Source of the DNA: Paramecium octaurelia
Lineage: Eukaryota; Ciliophora; Oligohymenophorea; Peniculida; Parameciidae
Assembly: GCA_905182995.1 (NCBI GenBank)
Contig: CAJJDP010000006.1
Coordinates: 5,163-69,162, forward strand
Length of the DNA stretch: 64,000 nucleotides
Reading direction: 5' to 3'
Shown: positions 1 to 13,232 of the stretch, one piece after another
Position numbering within the stretch: position 1 is the stretch's first letter
Layout of the letters: each line of letters starts with the position of its first letter
The notes under the pieces: model-generated
Databases searched by the model: none
What the model was told of the DNA's origin: nothing
Seen by the model: the letters and a program-made list of their open reading frames with translations, nothing else
Made by a program: the position numbers and the translations under genes

Positions 1-1
1 T

Positions 2-437
2 ACATTAGATAAAATGAACAGATTTGAAGAAGCTTTGGAAAATTATGATTCAGCAATATAAAAAAATCCAGAAGATTCTGACTATTATTATGGCAAAGGT
101 ATAATTCAAAATGAATGATATTTTAGCTAATACATTAGATAAAATGAACAGATTTGAAGACGCTTTAGAAAATTATGATTCAGCAATATAAAAAAATCCA
201 GAAGATTCTACATATTATGCTAATAAAGGTAGAATTCAAAATGTATTATATTTAGCAAGTACTCTAACAAAATTGACCAGATTTGATGAAGCTTTGTATA
301 ATTATAATATAGCAATTTAGAAATAACCACAGAACTCTATCTATAATTCAGTTAAAGGTATCATTGTTTATTTACAAATTTTTAGCACTCACTTTAATCT
401 AATGACTATTATTAAACGAGAATAATACATTTTCTGA
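2..437 (+). pseudogene. TPR-repeat gene remnant, frameshifted
   Basis: Three successive units read as tetratricopeptide-like repeats in the ciliate code (for example RFEEALENYDSAIQKNPED). The first two units share almost identical DNA, starting at 2 and 132. That spacing is 130 nt, so the second unit is one base out of frame with the first, and the first frame meets TGA just before the shift. From 132 the frame stays open to a TGA at 435-437. The 5' end is cut by the window edge. I infer a decayed member of a TPR family; an assembly indel is the alternative. Function unknown. Confidence 0.55.
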
Positions 438-1303
438 CAATTATTTACAGATTAGAAACGAATATTTTATTAATATATAAGCTCAACAATACAGACTTTT
501 GTTATTTTACTTCTATTTTTCATTTATTTTTATATCATTAACTGCCGATCGAGTTTTTAATATTACAATTTCAAAATCACAATTTTTTGAAATTATTTAT
601 AACATTATTATTGCTTTGTCAGCTTACTTTTTATTTGCTCTTTAGAATTCCTACTATATACTATATTAAAATTTTGTGCTATTTTTCTATATTCTTATTG
701 ATACAAATTTATAATAAAATTTTAATTATTTAAATACTTCATCATTCATATTAATATTTATGGTATATTAATATTTCTCATTCAAGCACTCATTTAACTA
801 ACAGCTATTCTTTGTTTAAATATTTTTTATAAATGAAGGATTTAGTCATAATTCCAAAGTGCGACTTGTAAAAATGTTAAAGTGTATCTTCTACTGCATC
901 AAATTTATTTGCAATTTAGTATTTTAAAGAATAAGTGCAAGAAGCAAGTGTGAGAAGAGTGACTGTGGAACTCCGAATTATAGAATCACTTTTTAGATGA
1001 GTTTGTCATTATATGAAACACAGTGGAACATTAAGCAAAGGCAGCTAGACTTTTGAAGGTATCAACAGTGTTAATACTTTTAGAGGTCAGAGTTTCTTTA
1101 CCAATGCAAATTTACAATAGTCGCACATTTGAACTACACCATTCTAGAATGCGTTTTAAATGTGAATCTTTTGAATCAAAAGGAAATTTTGTAACACCAT
1201 GGTATTATATTTTAAGAAAGAACTATTGGTATCTTAGTTTATGGATCATAAACATCTCCACCTTAACATCCTTTCAAGTCTAGAAAAAATTAAAAATAAT
1301 TAT
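438..1303. other. No supported gene
   Basis: AT-rich sequence with scattered TGA in all frames I followed. A frame open in the ciliate code from about 1030 to beyond 1300 (KAARLLKVST near its start) faintly resembles a helix-turn-helix, but it has no credible start or partner exon. I see nothing I would annotate. Confidence 0.5.
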
Positions 1304-2991
1304 GTTAAACACATGTATGATAATGTAGCAAGGAGCTGATGTATATACATAAGTTGGTTTAATAAAGGATTGCTAAAACTGATAAGCAGGTAAATTAAAT
1401 CTAGGAAAGAGAGATAAAAGTTATTGCAACTATAATTTTACTAAAAAACTTACAGGTTGGATAATAAGATATATGACCTCCAATCCAATCATTACTGTAA
1501 GAAAAATTTAGAATAATATTTGATGTATACAAAGCTTTCTACTGGACAGAAACGATAAATAGTAGCCGATAATGTAGATTATCAGTGAATGTTGGACAAT
1601 ATTGTAAGTATCTATAAGATTAAGGTCAAGCATGCTTCATGTAATTTAAATTCTGGAAAGAATAAGTACAGTAACAGTAAATAACTTACGTAAAGTAACT
1701 TGTATCGAATAATGTCTTTATCACATTTGGTTGCTTATCCAATACATCTCCTAAAAGAAGAGTTTCGTACATTACAGGTTAGTGGAGGAAACCATCACAA
1801 ATTTTTATTTAAATGTAAATTAGCAAATGCACAGAAGATTTGATCACAAAATGGGATGTGTCCTACTTCAGGTGAGTGTGATGAGCATCTGAAAACAACT
1901 AATTTATTCAACAATTAACGTCTGAAAATTCCAAGATTTAATGATTTCGAACAGAATAAAAATTGAACATATAAATGAAAATAACAAAGGTTGTGAGTGC
2001 ATCACTTAAAGCATTTTAAGTAGTTGTTCACTGATTATAAGACAAGTGTTAGGTAATGGTGGTGAAGAAGGATAATTATGGTTGAATATTATCGAAAATT
2101 AATGAACCATAGCAGCAGGAATCTCATAAATCTTATTAGCATAAAATTTTCATTCAAAAGTTTAACCATTTTTTGATTATATACAAGTTTATGTAAGCAG
2201 TATTTGTCATAATTTTACTGCATACAATCTGTGGATACATAAAATGTGATTATATCGATGCTTAATGATTTATTAAAACACTTAAGGCATTTTAATTTAG
2301 GAAGGTTGGTTTTAAGGCTGATGTTGGCAAGGGTGAAAAAGGATTATATCAAAATCACTGAACCATACTTAAAATTAATATGAAACTGGTAATGTATTTG
2401 CAAATACTTAAAGCATGAGTTAACTTTCATACCATTATCTTATCGTTAAGGATAAGCTAAATTTAAACTTCGAATGAACAGGAATGTGCAGTGCTTCAGA
2501 ATTTGATGATGAATTATTTGAGCATTGACTTAACATGCTTTAAGAGATAAACCAGGAGAAATGAAAATTTATAGTAAGGACTAAGTTAAGGATTGCATTT
2601 AATGAGAAATTCTATTGCTTATTTCAACATTAGAATTTATAACGCCATTTCTACTACTTTCCTTTGTGTATACAATTAGCAATTCCTGGATGAAATAATT
2701 TATGTTTGATTGTTAGCATTGCCAAATTTAATTTAAGAATCAGGTAAAGGTAATGCTCTCAAAACGCCTTTGTGATTCCATCGCTCTTTCATTTTGCTAA
2801 TTTTGATTACATTGTTTTGAACTTTGTTCAAATTAGTTGTGGTCTAAGTGAAATATCCAGGAGAGTGTTTCAAATGAATCCTTGGACATAAGCGATGGTT
2901 GCTAATGCAACATAGTAATCACGTAACTCTGGACGGTGATAATGATAGATAGGACATTTAAGAAATACAAAGGACTCTAATCAATATATGA
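1304..2991. repeat. Direct duplicate 1, copy A (1688 bp)
   Basis: This segment matches 2993-4680 with a constant offset of 1689 wherever I compared it, and the copies are separated only by one N at 2992. Copy B continues into unique sequence at 4681, while copy A ends at the N. This is the signature of two overlapping contig ends joined without merging. No gene is supported inside on either strand. Confidence 0.9.
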
Positions 2992-2992
2992 N

Positions 2993-4680
2993 GTTAAACA
3001 CATGTATGATAATGTAGCAAGGAGCTGATGTATATACATAAGTTGGTTTAATAAAGGATTGCTAAAACTGATAAGCAGGTAAATTAAATCTAGGAAAGAG
3101 AGATAAAAGTTATTGCAACTATAATTTTACTAAAAAACTTACAGGTTGGATAATAAGATATATGACCTCCAATCCAATCATTACTGTAAGAAAAATTTAG
3201 AATAATATTTGATGTATACAAAGCTTTCTACTGGACAGAAACGATAAATAGTAGCCGATAATGTAGATTATCAGTGAATGTTGGACAATATTGTAAGTAT
3301 CTATAAGATTAAGGTCAAGCATGCTTCATGTAATTTAAATTCTGGAAAGAATAAGTACAGTAACAGTAAATAACTTACGTAAAGTAACTTGTATCGAATA
3401 ATGTCTTTATCACATTTGGTTGCTTATCCAATACATCTCCTAAAAGAAGAGTTTCGTACATTACAGGTTAGTGGAGGAAACCATCACAAATTTTTATTTA
3501 AATGTAAATTAGCAAATGCACAGAAGATTTGATCACAAAATGGGATGTGTCCTACTTCAGGTGAGTGTGATGAGCATCTGAAAACAACTAATTTATTCAA
3601 CAATTAACGTCTGAAAATTCCAAGATTTAATGATTTCGAACAGAATAAAAATTGAACATATAAATGAAAATAACAAAGGTTGTGAGTGCATCACTTAAAG
3701 CATTTTAAGTAGTTGTTCACTGATTATAAGACAAGTGTTAGGTAATGGTGGTGAAGAAGGATAATTATGGTTGAATATTATCGAAAATTAATGAACCATA
3801 GCAGCAGGAATCTCATAAATCTTATTAGCATAAAATTTTCATTCAAAAGTTTAACCATTTTTTGATTATATACAAGTTTATGTAAGCAGTATTTGTCATA
3901 ATTTTACTGCATACAATCTGTGGATACATAAAATGTGATTATATCGATGCTTAATGATTTATTAAAACACTTAAGGCATTTTAATTTAGGAAGGTTGGTT
4001 TTAAGGCTGATGTTGGCAAGGGTGAAAAAGGATTATATCAAAATCACTGAACCATACTTAAAATTAATATGAAACTGGTAATGTATTTGCAAATACTTAA
4101 AGCATGAGTTAACTTTCATACCATTATCTTATCGTTAAGGATAAGCTAAATTTAAACTTCGAATGAACAGGAATGTGCAGTGCTTCAGAATTTGATGATG
4201 AATTATTTGAGCATTGACTTAACATGCTTTAAGAGATAAACCAGGAGAAATGAAAATTTATAGTAAGGACTAAGTTAAGGATTGCATTTAATGAGAAATT
4301 CTATTGCTTATTTCAACATTAGAATTTATAACGCCATTTCTACTACTTTCCTTTGTGTATACAATTAGCAATTCCTGGATGAAATAATTTATGTTTGATT
4401 GTTAGCATTGCCAAATTTAATTTAAGAATCAGGTAAAGGTAATGCTCTCAAAACGCCTTTGTGATTCCATCGCTCTTTCATTTTGCTAATTTTGATTACA
4501 TTGTTTTGAACTTTGTTCAAATTAGTTGTGGTCTAAGTGAAATATCCAGGAGAGTGTTTCAAATGAATCCTTGGACATAAGCGATGGTTGCTAATGCAAC
4601 ATAGTAATCACGTAACTCTGGACGGTGATAATGATAGATAGGACATTTAAGAAATACAAAGGACTCTAATCAATATATGA
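2993..4680. repeat. Direct duplicate 1, copy B (1688 bp)
   Basis: Second copy of 1304-2991, starting directly after the single N and running into unique sequence at 4681. The genome probably has only one copy here. Confidence 0.9.
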
Positions 4681-6374
4681 GAAATATAAACGATCAGGAA
4701 CACAACTGGACTGGCTTTGCTTTATGAACTTTAGACAGAAGTAACTTTAGCCAATTTGATGAAACCCAGAATTATTATGTACAATTTGGGACATGGTTCA
4801 TTGTAAAACTGTTTGAGGACCAGGTAGAATAACAGGCTCAATAAGTTATTCTTCAATTGTCCCTAGTAATAATAAGAGAAAGCAAGCTCAAAATGTACTA
4901 AGCAACGGTAAGACACAAGCAGCACATAAATTCTACATTAAGGAAGTAAAAAAAGAATGCAGTTGCGTGCTTCTATCTTCCCTACTGCAAACTCTATATG
5001 AATTGGCTTTAAAGAAAAAAAATTAAATAACATCTTATGATATTTTTACGTGATTGCAAATGAAACATTCATAGTAATAAGGTATTTTCGAGTTCCACCC
5101 TCATAGTCTTGCTTAATATACATATGCAAGTATCATTTGTACCCATCAGATAATCGACTCCACAGATTTTACGAAAAATTGATGCATACTATCTGTTTAA
5201 AGAACCTCGATAAGATATGCAAATATTCCTATTAAAACCTATTAGAAATTCAAAATTCAATAGACAAAAAGTAAAGGAACCATTTATCATATTTCATTAC
5301 ATCATTGTACAGGATGGATATATGTTGAGGAATACTCTCCTTTATTTATGCATAACTTGAAAGCCGTAGCGTTTCTATTAAACTTCTTACATAATTATTA
5401 CACTTTCAGTTTGTAACAAATTGGGAAGGCATTCAACTGAGGCTACACATTGTGCATTATATGACTACTCAAAATTGTTCTAATTCACATTGGCCATAAC
5501 AACACACCTTCAATACTGTAACTCATTAATTGCAAGAGCCTCTACTAAAAATGAATTGAGGCGTGCATCGCAATCAAGTGCTGCAGCAGTTCAACTTGCA
5601 CACTTATCAGATTTTTAATAGTACTATTAGCATTATTTTTATCTAGCATAAGATAGTGATCCTCATCATGAATATGTAAGGCTGGATAGGTAAACTTAGA
5701 GTAAACCAAGGATGTATTACACGTGGTAAAATAATAAAGAGTTGACTACATTTAAAATCACATAAAAAAGGAACCTTCAATAGATGTGAGACTTGATTAA
5801 TAAGCTAAGCCCATTTTATCAATGATCAGCATTAAAAAAATAATCACCATTGTACTTAGCACTTATTGAACTCATATGAAACAATGTTAAGAATAAAAAA
5901 ATCTTCTTGTCTAATGTTTGTTAGAGGATTTATAGAGAAAAATGGCAAAACACACGAATAATAATAAACAAATAAAGAAATACATTCCTTAGAAAATATA
6001 TATAAGGAAGTAATACATTTGATAGTTTGAAAATTTAATAGGTTTTCCAAAAATACTTCCGAACAAAATCACTTACTCTTTAATACCTAATCATTAGTTC
6101 TTAGTTTTGAGAGCCTCTTAATAGACAATTGATAAAATGTAAATAAGATAGATTACTTATTTACCACCAAGGAATATGATCTAATTTTAAAACAACAGAG
6201 TCTATTAAATCAATATTGATTGTCTTCCTAATCGTTTTACATAATTATTCAAATTATATCCCTAAATTTATAAATAGCTAATTGTAACTTTCATCATCTT
6301 TTTAATTATCTTTCAAAATTATCTGAGTCAGATCTTCTAAATCAATTACGAGATAAAAATTTTTTAAAAAATAG
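4681..6374. other. No supported gene; moderately open frames only
   Basis: One plus frame is free of TGA from about 4727 to 5059 (111 codons) and again to about 5353 (97 codons), interrupted by an in-frame TGA. In this base composition such lengths are not exceptional. No start, intron or recognisable motif was found. The rest, to 6374, is AT-rich and closed. Confidence 0.45.
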
Positions 6375-7961
6375 TTAAAATAAAGATTAGAGAAATTTAT
6401 AACGAAGATTAAACATTTAGGAATTTGCTAGTATATGTGTGCTAATATTAATAATAATACATGTCATCACTCTCTATAATCAATTTACCAGAACTAATTA
6501 TCCATACTCAAAAGGTGTAAAAATAATGGTCAATTAATTATCTTCTCATTCCATTGGTTTATAATTCTCCCTATTGGAAGAACTGAAAAATCTTAATCAG
6601 AAGAGAGTGAACTATGCATTTTATATAAATAATTTGGTATCCTCTTTTAAAAAAATTATCTACAAAGAGATTACTTATTTTACTTAGAACCTTTTGTGGA
6701 TATAGCCAGGATATTTATGGTTTTTGAAATAACTAAATCTAAAATTTCAAGGTTTCTTCAAATAGATTCATAAGATCTATTCTTTGAGGAAGTACTATTT
6801 ATTAAAAATAAGGTAACCTGTTAGAAAATTCTTAATTAATTGTACTTTTGCGATTGTAATAAATTAAAGTCTCAAAGTCAATTTTATTGTAATAGATGAA
6901 TAAAAATTAAAAAATTTCTTTTCATCTATTTATTTAAATATATTAAAATTTATTTTTTTGAAATAGCACTAAGACTTCTCAATTGTTCAAATATATATCT
7001 TAGTTAGAATAAATCTCCTAATCAGGATTTTTAAATAAATTTAACCAAGAAAACTTACAAGTTTAATATATCTTAATATGTTATAAATATATACAAACTT
7101 CAAATTTTCTTTTATTGTAGTTATCATTTTTATGATTTTTATTATTTCGAATATATAATTTTCTCATCTTCAAATTCAAACTATATCTAAATTCTAACGG
7201 TTTTAAGTATAAAAAGTGATTTTGTTGCATCTAACTTATTTTTATATCATTAAGACAATTAAATTTGGTTTGCCATTTGGATCAAAGTTTGTTTTAGCCT
7301 AACATTATAAAAAGCCTAATTCATCAATCGTTCATTTGATAATTGAATTATATAAAAAGATAGTAAACTTATCATTGGAAGTAAAAGCCTTTCATGATAA
7401 CTCTTCCTTAATTTACACACAGCTAGTATTTTTTGAACCTAATTTGACTCGAATATATCAATAGTTTTAAAAACAAATGATTGCTTCTTAGAGGCCGAAT
7501 GATATGTAAAGTTTAAAAATTTGGGGAAATTCTACTAAAACTTTTAAATATATTGGGAGAGGTTTAGTCATTGTTGTTAATTTTTGAAGGAAAATGTGCT
7601 AAAATAAGGCAATTAAATAATAGCAATCGAATTTTAAAATATATTCTTTACAATGTAAATTGTTAGAACTATATGGCATATAAACCTGAAATGACTATAT
7701 GACTGAATAAATTTATAACTCATTTCTTAATCTTTTCTTCTATTGTCTCGAATTCAAGATACCCTGTTCTTAAATAGTTTAAAACCATTCCAAGCAGAAT
7801 AAATCCAGTAATAAGCGTTAAAAATGGTGAATTGTGTTTATATCGATAAAGTAGATCAAACAATATCAATCCAGTAAATTAGTTTATGGCAATAACGATA
7901 ATCTTTATTATATGTTCTTTATTGAATAGTCCATATCGAAAGATGAATGACGATATTAAAG
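6375..7961. repeat. Direct duplicate 2, copy A (1587 bp)
   Basis: Matches 7963-9549 with a constant offset of 1588, with a single N at 7962 between them. Copy A carries a second instance of the end of the broken membrane-protein gene (stop at 7720-7722). Interpreted as unmerged contig ends. Confidence 0.9.
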
Positions 7962-7962
7962 N

Positions 7963-9549
7963 TTAAAATAAAGATTAGAGAAATTTATAACGAAGATTAA
8001 ACATTTAGGAATTTGCTAGTATATGTGTGCTAATATTAATAATAATACATGTCATCACTCTCTATAATCAATTTACCAGAACTAATTATCCATACTCAAA
8101 AGGTGTAAAAATAATGGTCAATTAATTATCTTCTCATTCCATTGGTTTATAATTCTCCCTATTGGAAGAACTGAAAAATCTTAATCAGAAGAGAGTGAAC
8201 TATGCATTTTATATAAATAATTTGGTATCCTCTTTTAAAAAAATTATCTACAAAGAGATTACTTATTTTACTTAGAACCTTTTGTGGATATAGCCAGGAT
8301 ATTTATGGTTTTTGAAATAACTAAATCTAAAATTTCAAGGTTTCTTCAAATAGATTCATAAGATCTATTCTTTGAGGAAGTACTATTTATTAAAAATAAG
8401 GTAACCTGTTAGAAAATTCTTAATTAATTGTACTTTTGCGATTGTAATAAATTAAAGTCTCAAAGTCAATTTTATTGTAATAGATGAATAAAAATTAAAA
8501 AATTTCTTTTCATCTATTTATTTAAATATATTAAAATTTATTTTTTTGAAATAGCACTAAGACTTCTCAATTGTTCAAATATATATCTTAGTTAGAATAA
8601 ATCTCCTAATCAGGATTTTTAAATAAATTTAACCAAGAAAACTTACAAGTTTAATATATCTTAATATGTTATAAATATATACAAACTTCAAATTTTCTTT
8701 TATTGTAGTTATCATTTTTATGATTTTTATTATTTCGAATATATAATTTTCTCATCTTCAAATTCAAACTATATCTAAATTCTAACGGTTTTAAGTATAA
8801 AAAGTGATTTTGTTGCATCTAACTTATTTTTATATCATTAAGACAATTAAATTTGGTTTGCCATTTGGATCAAAGTTTGTTTTAGCCTAACATTATAAAA
8901 AGCCTAATTCATCAATCGTTCATTTGATAATTGAATTATATAAAAAGATAGTAAACTTATCATTGGAAGTAAAAGCCTTTCATGATAACTCTTCCTTAAT
9001 TTACACACAGCTAGTATTTTTTGAACCTAATTTGACTCGAATATATCAATAGTTTTAAAAACAAATGATTGCTTCTTAGAGGCCGAATGATATGTAAAGT
9101 TTAAAAATTTGGGGAAATTCTACTAAAACTTTTAAATATATTGGGAGAGGTTTAGTCATTGTTGTTAATTTTTGAAGGAAAATGTGCTAAAATAAGGCAA
9201 TTAAATAATAGCAATCGAATTTTAAAATATATTCTTTACAATGTAAATTGTTAGAACTATATGGCATATAAACCTGAAATGACTATATGACTGAATAAAT
9301 TTATAACTCATTTCTTAATCTTTTCTTCTATTGTCTCGAATTCAAGATACCCTGTTCTTAAATAGTTTAAAACCATTCCAAGCAGAATAAATCCAGTAAT
9401 AAGCGTTAAAAATGGTGAATTGTGTTTATATCGATAAAGTAGATCAAACAATATCAATCCAGTAAATTAGTTTATGGCAATAACGATAATCTTTATTATA
9501 TGTTCTTTATTGAATAGTCCATATCGAAAGATGAATGACGATATTAAAG
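7963..9549. repeat. Direct duplicate 2, copy B (1587 bp)
   Basis: Second copy of 6375-7961. It continues into unique sequence at 9550, which carries the upstream part of the broken membrane-protein gene. Confidence 0.9.
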
Positions 9550-10473
9550 ATAACCCAATTATTTAATATCAATGGATATCAATGTTTCTAGTTAATCTCA
9601 AATACTACTTTTATTACCATAGTTTCATCGTTAGCTATTAAAAAATGAAAACTTAGTTCGAACGAAAGCAGGCATATCTTAGAAATTCAGAATTAGCATC
9701 AACTTATGTACGATGAACCAAAGAATAAACTTTAGTTAGCCAAATAATGTAAATCAATAAAAATATCTAGAATTTACTGGCTAGAATTATACACTATATT
9801 TATTTTATAGTTACTCAATTGACTAAGATAAGCAGAACAATTTTATAATACAAGGAAGTATTTGTTGAAACTAAGCTTTGAGGAAAACTGATTGAGTATA
9901 AATGTCAATAATTACTTAGTTGGAGTAAGTTCAAATTTTATAAATCCCTTTCTAAGGCTCAACAGAGAACTAAAAATTGTTGTAAAGCATATTAATATAA
10001 CTGCTAATATATACTTAAAATCAATTAGGGCTGTATGAGGGTTTTAGCAAAATTTATAATACCTAATACTAATCTAATTTAACTCATCTAAATTTTAGGG
10101 ATTATTCTTTAATGTTTATTCCATAAAAAATAAATCAATTTATTAGATTCCCTGATTTTGTTGAGTGCAATTATATTCAAATTGCTAATTAATATGAGGA
10201 CTTTGGTAATAAAGTATAAATAATTTCATCTACTTCTGGAAATTGAAGCTAAAGACTTTCCTAAATGAAAGGATAAAATTCAGATTATGTTGAAATTTTC
10301 AGTGTTATTTTTGTTAATTGGAAATTGAAATATGAACATTATAAGGTTTTATTACTCTAATTAGATGTGTCAAATTACCGCACTCGGTTTCCTTCCCAAT
10401 CAACAAAAGCTTCATTGTGGTTTTGACCATTCACAAACCAAGGATTAATTTGATCTGAATTTACTATTGGCAT
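9308..10473 (-). pseudogene. Broken gene for a probable membrane protein
   Basis: Two stretches on the minus strand look coding. The upstream one starts at ATG 10473 and reads 98 aa (MPIVNSDQINPWFVNGQNHN at its start) to a TGA at 10177. The downstream one ends at TGA 9308-9310 and contains two strongly hydrophobic segments (LILFDLLYRY, LITGFILLGMVL) followed by a charged tail. The tract between has further coding-like pieces (QSVFLKAQFQQILPCIIKLF) but TGA codons and frame shifts that I could not remove with plausible short introns. The last exon has an in-frame TGA just upstream and no acceptor after it. I infer a decayed multi-exon membrane-protein gene; a functional gene with unusual introns is less likely. 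The 3' end is repeated at 7720 in duplicate 2. Confidence 0.4.
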
Positions 10474-10523
10474 CTTAAAATCTTAAGTGATTCTTGTAGA
10501 CTATTAAAATGCCGCTGCAAATA

Positions 10524-11877
10524 TTATAATATAAATATGATAAATATTATTTTTAGATTTAATTAAATTTCTATTCCATTCCAAAGAATACAAAAATTGT
10601 ATTACAACTTCAGCTTGAGTAATTAAGATGTCAGGTAAAATATTAATAAATTGATTGAATTAAATGAATAGCAACTAAATTCAATAAACTAAATAGAGAA
10701 GGAAACTTTGTCTATATAAATAGTGGCTATTGAAAATAATTTAGAGTAATATTTAAAATCATTCTTACAACATTAGAAGTATTAATGAATTATTTTTATT
10801 AGATAGCCATACTATTTATTTAGAAAAAATCTTGTTTAATTAGCATTTTACACTTATTACAATAGTAAATTTGATTAATGCTAAAGATATATTTCTTATG
10901 CTACAGCTGGTGATTATGAGAATATATATTAAGGCGAGTTAATGAAACAGTTATTTCTAGCAGAATTATCAGGCATTCAATTTAGGATTAATTATCGCAA
11001 TTAAGAACTAGAATTGGCAGAAAAATCATTATCTCATTGGAAAAATATTATTGAAAATCATTGTAATTTTTATAGAATTATCAAAAATAACCAAAAATTT
11101 GAAGTGATAGAATTTTTTGAGAACATGGAAAATGTCCATCTTCATTAATACATTGAAACTTTAGTAGTTGCAGGTTAAATATAATATAATAAAGGATTAT
11201 ACACATAATCTGTTTCTAAATTCGAACAAGCTGGAGAGATAATTTAATCAACTCTAAAATTTATTGAATTAGAAAATAAACAGGAGAATAACCTAAGTGC
11301 AGATAACAAGAGTTATCAAGATTTTTACATCAATTAATTAAGGAGGTTGCTCTCAAAATCATATATCCAATAAATTAAATTAGCAATTCTGATGAATGAT
11401 TTTTGCTTAGCTGAAAAATTATATAAAAAGGGAATTGAATTTACACCTCCTAAATACCAAGCAATTTAATTTGAAATCTAGAATTTTGATATTTAATTTT
11501 ATTTGGGGCAATTTGATAATGTTCTTGAATCAATTTAATCAGGAATAGAATAGAAAATATCTAACCTGTAAGAAAACTTAGAAACAAAAGATGTTTTTCT
11601 TGACTATTATTAATTTAGAATAAAATATAATTTAGATACTGATAACTCTGAAATACAATTAAAGTACTTATCAAAAATAAATTTTCATATTGAAAAGATT
11701 ATTGAGTTAAATCATCATAGCATTTTATAATTGATTTATTAAGAAAATTATTTGGATGCTCTGGTTATTGCAAATAATTAATATCAACTATTTAATAATC
11801 ATAAATTAACTTAGCATTATCTTTTTTAATTTAGTTTAGGTTAATTATTATTTATAGAAGTTAAATTAAATAAAATA
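10524..11877. repeat. Direct duplicate 3, copy A (1354 bp)
   Basis: Matches 11879-13232 with a constant offset of 1355 and a single N at 11878 between. It contains the 5' two thirds of the TPR-like gene, cut off by the N. Confidence 0.92.
10537..11877 (+). CDS. Truncated artefactual copy of the TPR-like gene
   Basis: Same sequence as 11892-13232, including the 24-nt intron (10779-10802), but the reading frame runs into the N at 11878. It should not be counted as a separate gene: both its sequence and its breakpoint follow the contig-end duplication. Confidence 0.7.
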
Positions 11878-11878
11878 N

Positions 11879-13232
11879 TTATAATATAAATATGATAAAT
11901 ATTATTTTTAGATTTAATTAAATTTCTATTCCATTCCAAAGAATACAAAAATTGTATTACAACTTCAGCTTGAGTAATTAAGATGTCAGGTAAAATATTA
12001 ATAAATTGATTGAATTAAATGAATAGCAACTAAATTCAATAAACTAAATAGAGAAGGAAACTTTGTCTATATAAATAGTGGCTATTGAAAATAATTTAGA
12101 GTAATATTTAAAATCATTCTTACAACATTAGAAGTATTAATGAATTATTTTTATTAGATAGCCATACTATTTATTTAGAAAAAATCTTGTTTAATTAGCA
12201 TTTTACACTTATTACAATAGTAAATTTGATTAATGCTAAAGATATATTTCTTATGCTACAGCTGGTGATTATGAGAATATATATTAAGGCGAGTTAATGA
12301 AACAGTTATTTCTAGCAGAATTATCAGGCATTCAATTTAGGATTAATTATCGCAATTAAGAACTAGAATTGGCAGAAAAATCATTATCTCATTGGAAAAA
12401 TATTATTGAAAATCATTGTAATTTTTATAGAATTATCAAAAATAACCAAAAATTTGAAGTGATAGAATTTTTTGAGAACATGGAAAATGTCCATCTTCAT
12501 TAATACATTGAAACTTTAGTAGTTGCAGGTTAAATATAATATAATAAAGGATTATACACATAATCTGTTTCTAAATTCGAACAAGCTGGAGAGATAATTT
12601 AATCAACTCTAAAATTTATTGAATTAGAAAATAAACAGGAGAATAACCTAAGTGCAGATAACAAGAGTTATCAAGATTTTTACATCAATTAATTAAGGAG
12701 GTTGCTCTCAAAATCATATATCCAATAAATTAAATTAGCAATTCTGATGAATGATTTTTGCTTAGCTGAAAAATTATATAAAAAGGGAATTGAATTTACA
12801 CCTCCTAAATACCAAGCAATTTAATTTGAAATCTAGAATTTTGATATTTAATTTTATTTGGGGCAATTTGATAATGTTCTTGAATCAATTTAATCAGGAA
12901 TAGAATAGAAAATATCTAACCTGTAAGAAAACTTAGAAACAAAAGATGTTTTTCTTGACTATTATTAATTTAGAATAAAATATAATTTAGATACTGATAA
13001 CTCTGAAATACAATTAAAGTACTTATCAAAAATAAATTTTCATATTGAAAAGATTATTGAGTTAAATCATCATAGCATTTTATAATTGATTTATTAAGAA
13101 AATTATTTGGATGCTCTGGTTATTGCAAATAATTAATATCAACTATTTAATAATCATAAATTAACTTAGCATTATCTTTTTTAATTTAGTTTAGGTTAAT
13201 TATTATTTATAGAAGTTAAATTAAATAAAATA
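11879..13232. repeat. Direct duplicate 3, copy B (1354 bp)
   Basis: Second copy of 10524-11877. It continues in frame into the 3' part of the TPR-like gene at 13233, so this is the copy to use for annotation. Confidence 0.92.

Noticed and set aside
1053..1283. Possible transposase helix-turn-helix fragment
   Set aside because: Only a short phrase suggests it; no catalytic motif, terminal repeats or start found nearby.
1304..9549. Tandem repeats or transposon copies
   Set aside because: Exact identity and a single N at each junction fit contig-end overlap better than biological duplication; no terminal repeats or transposase seen.
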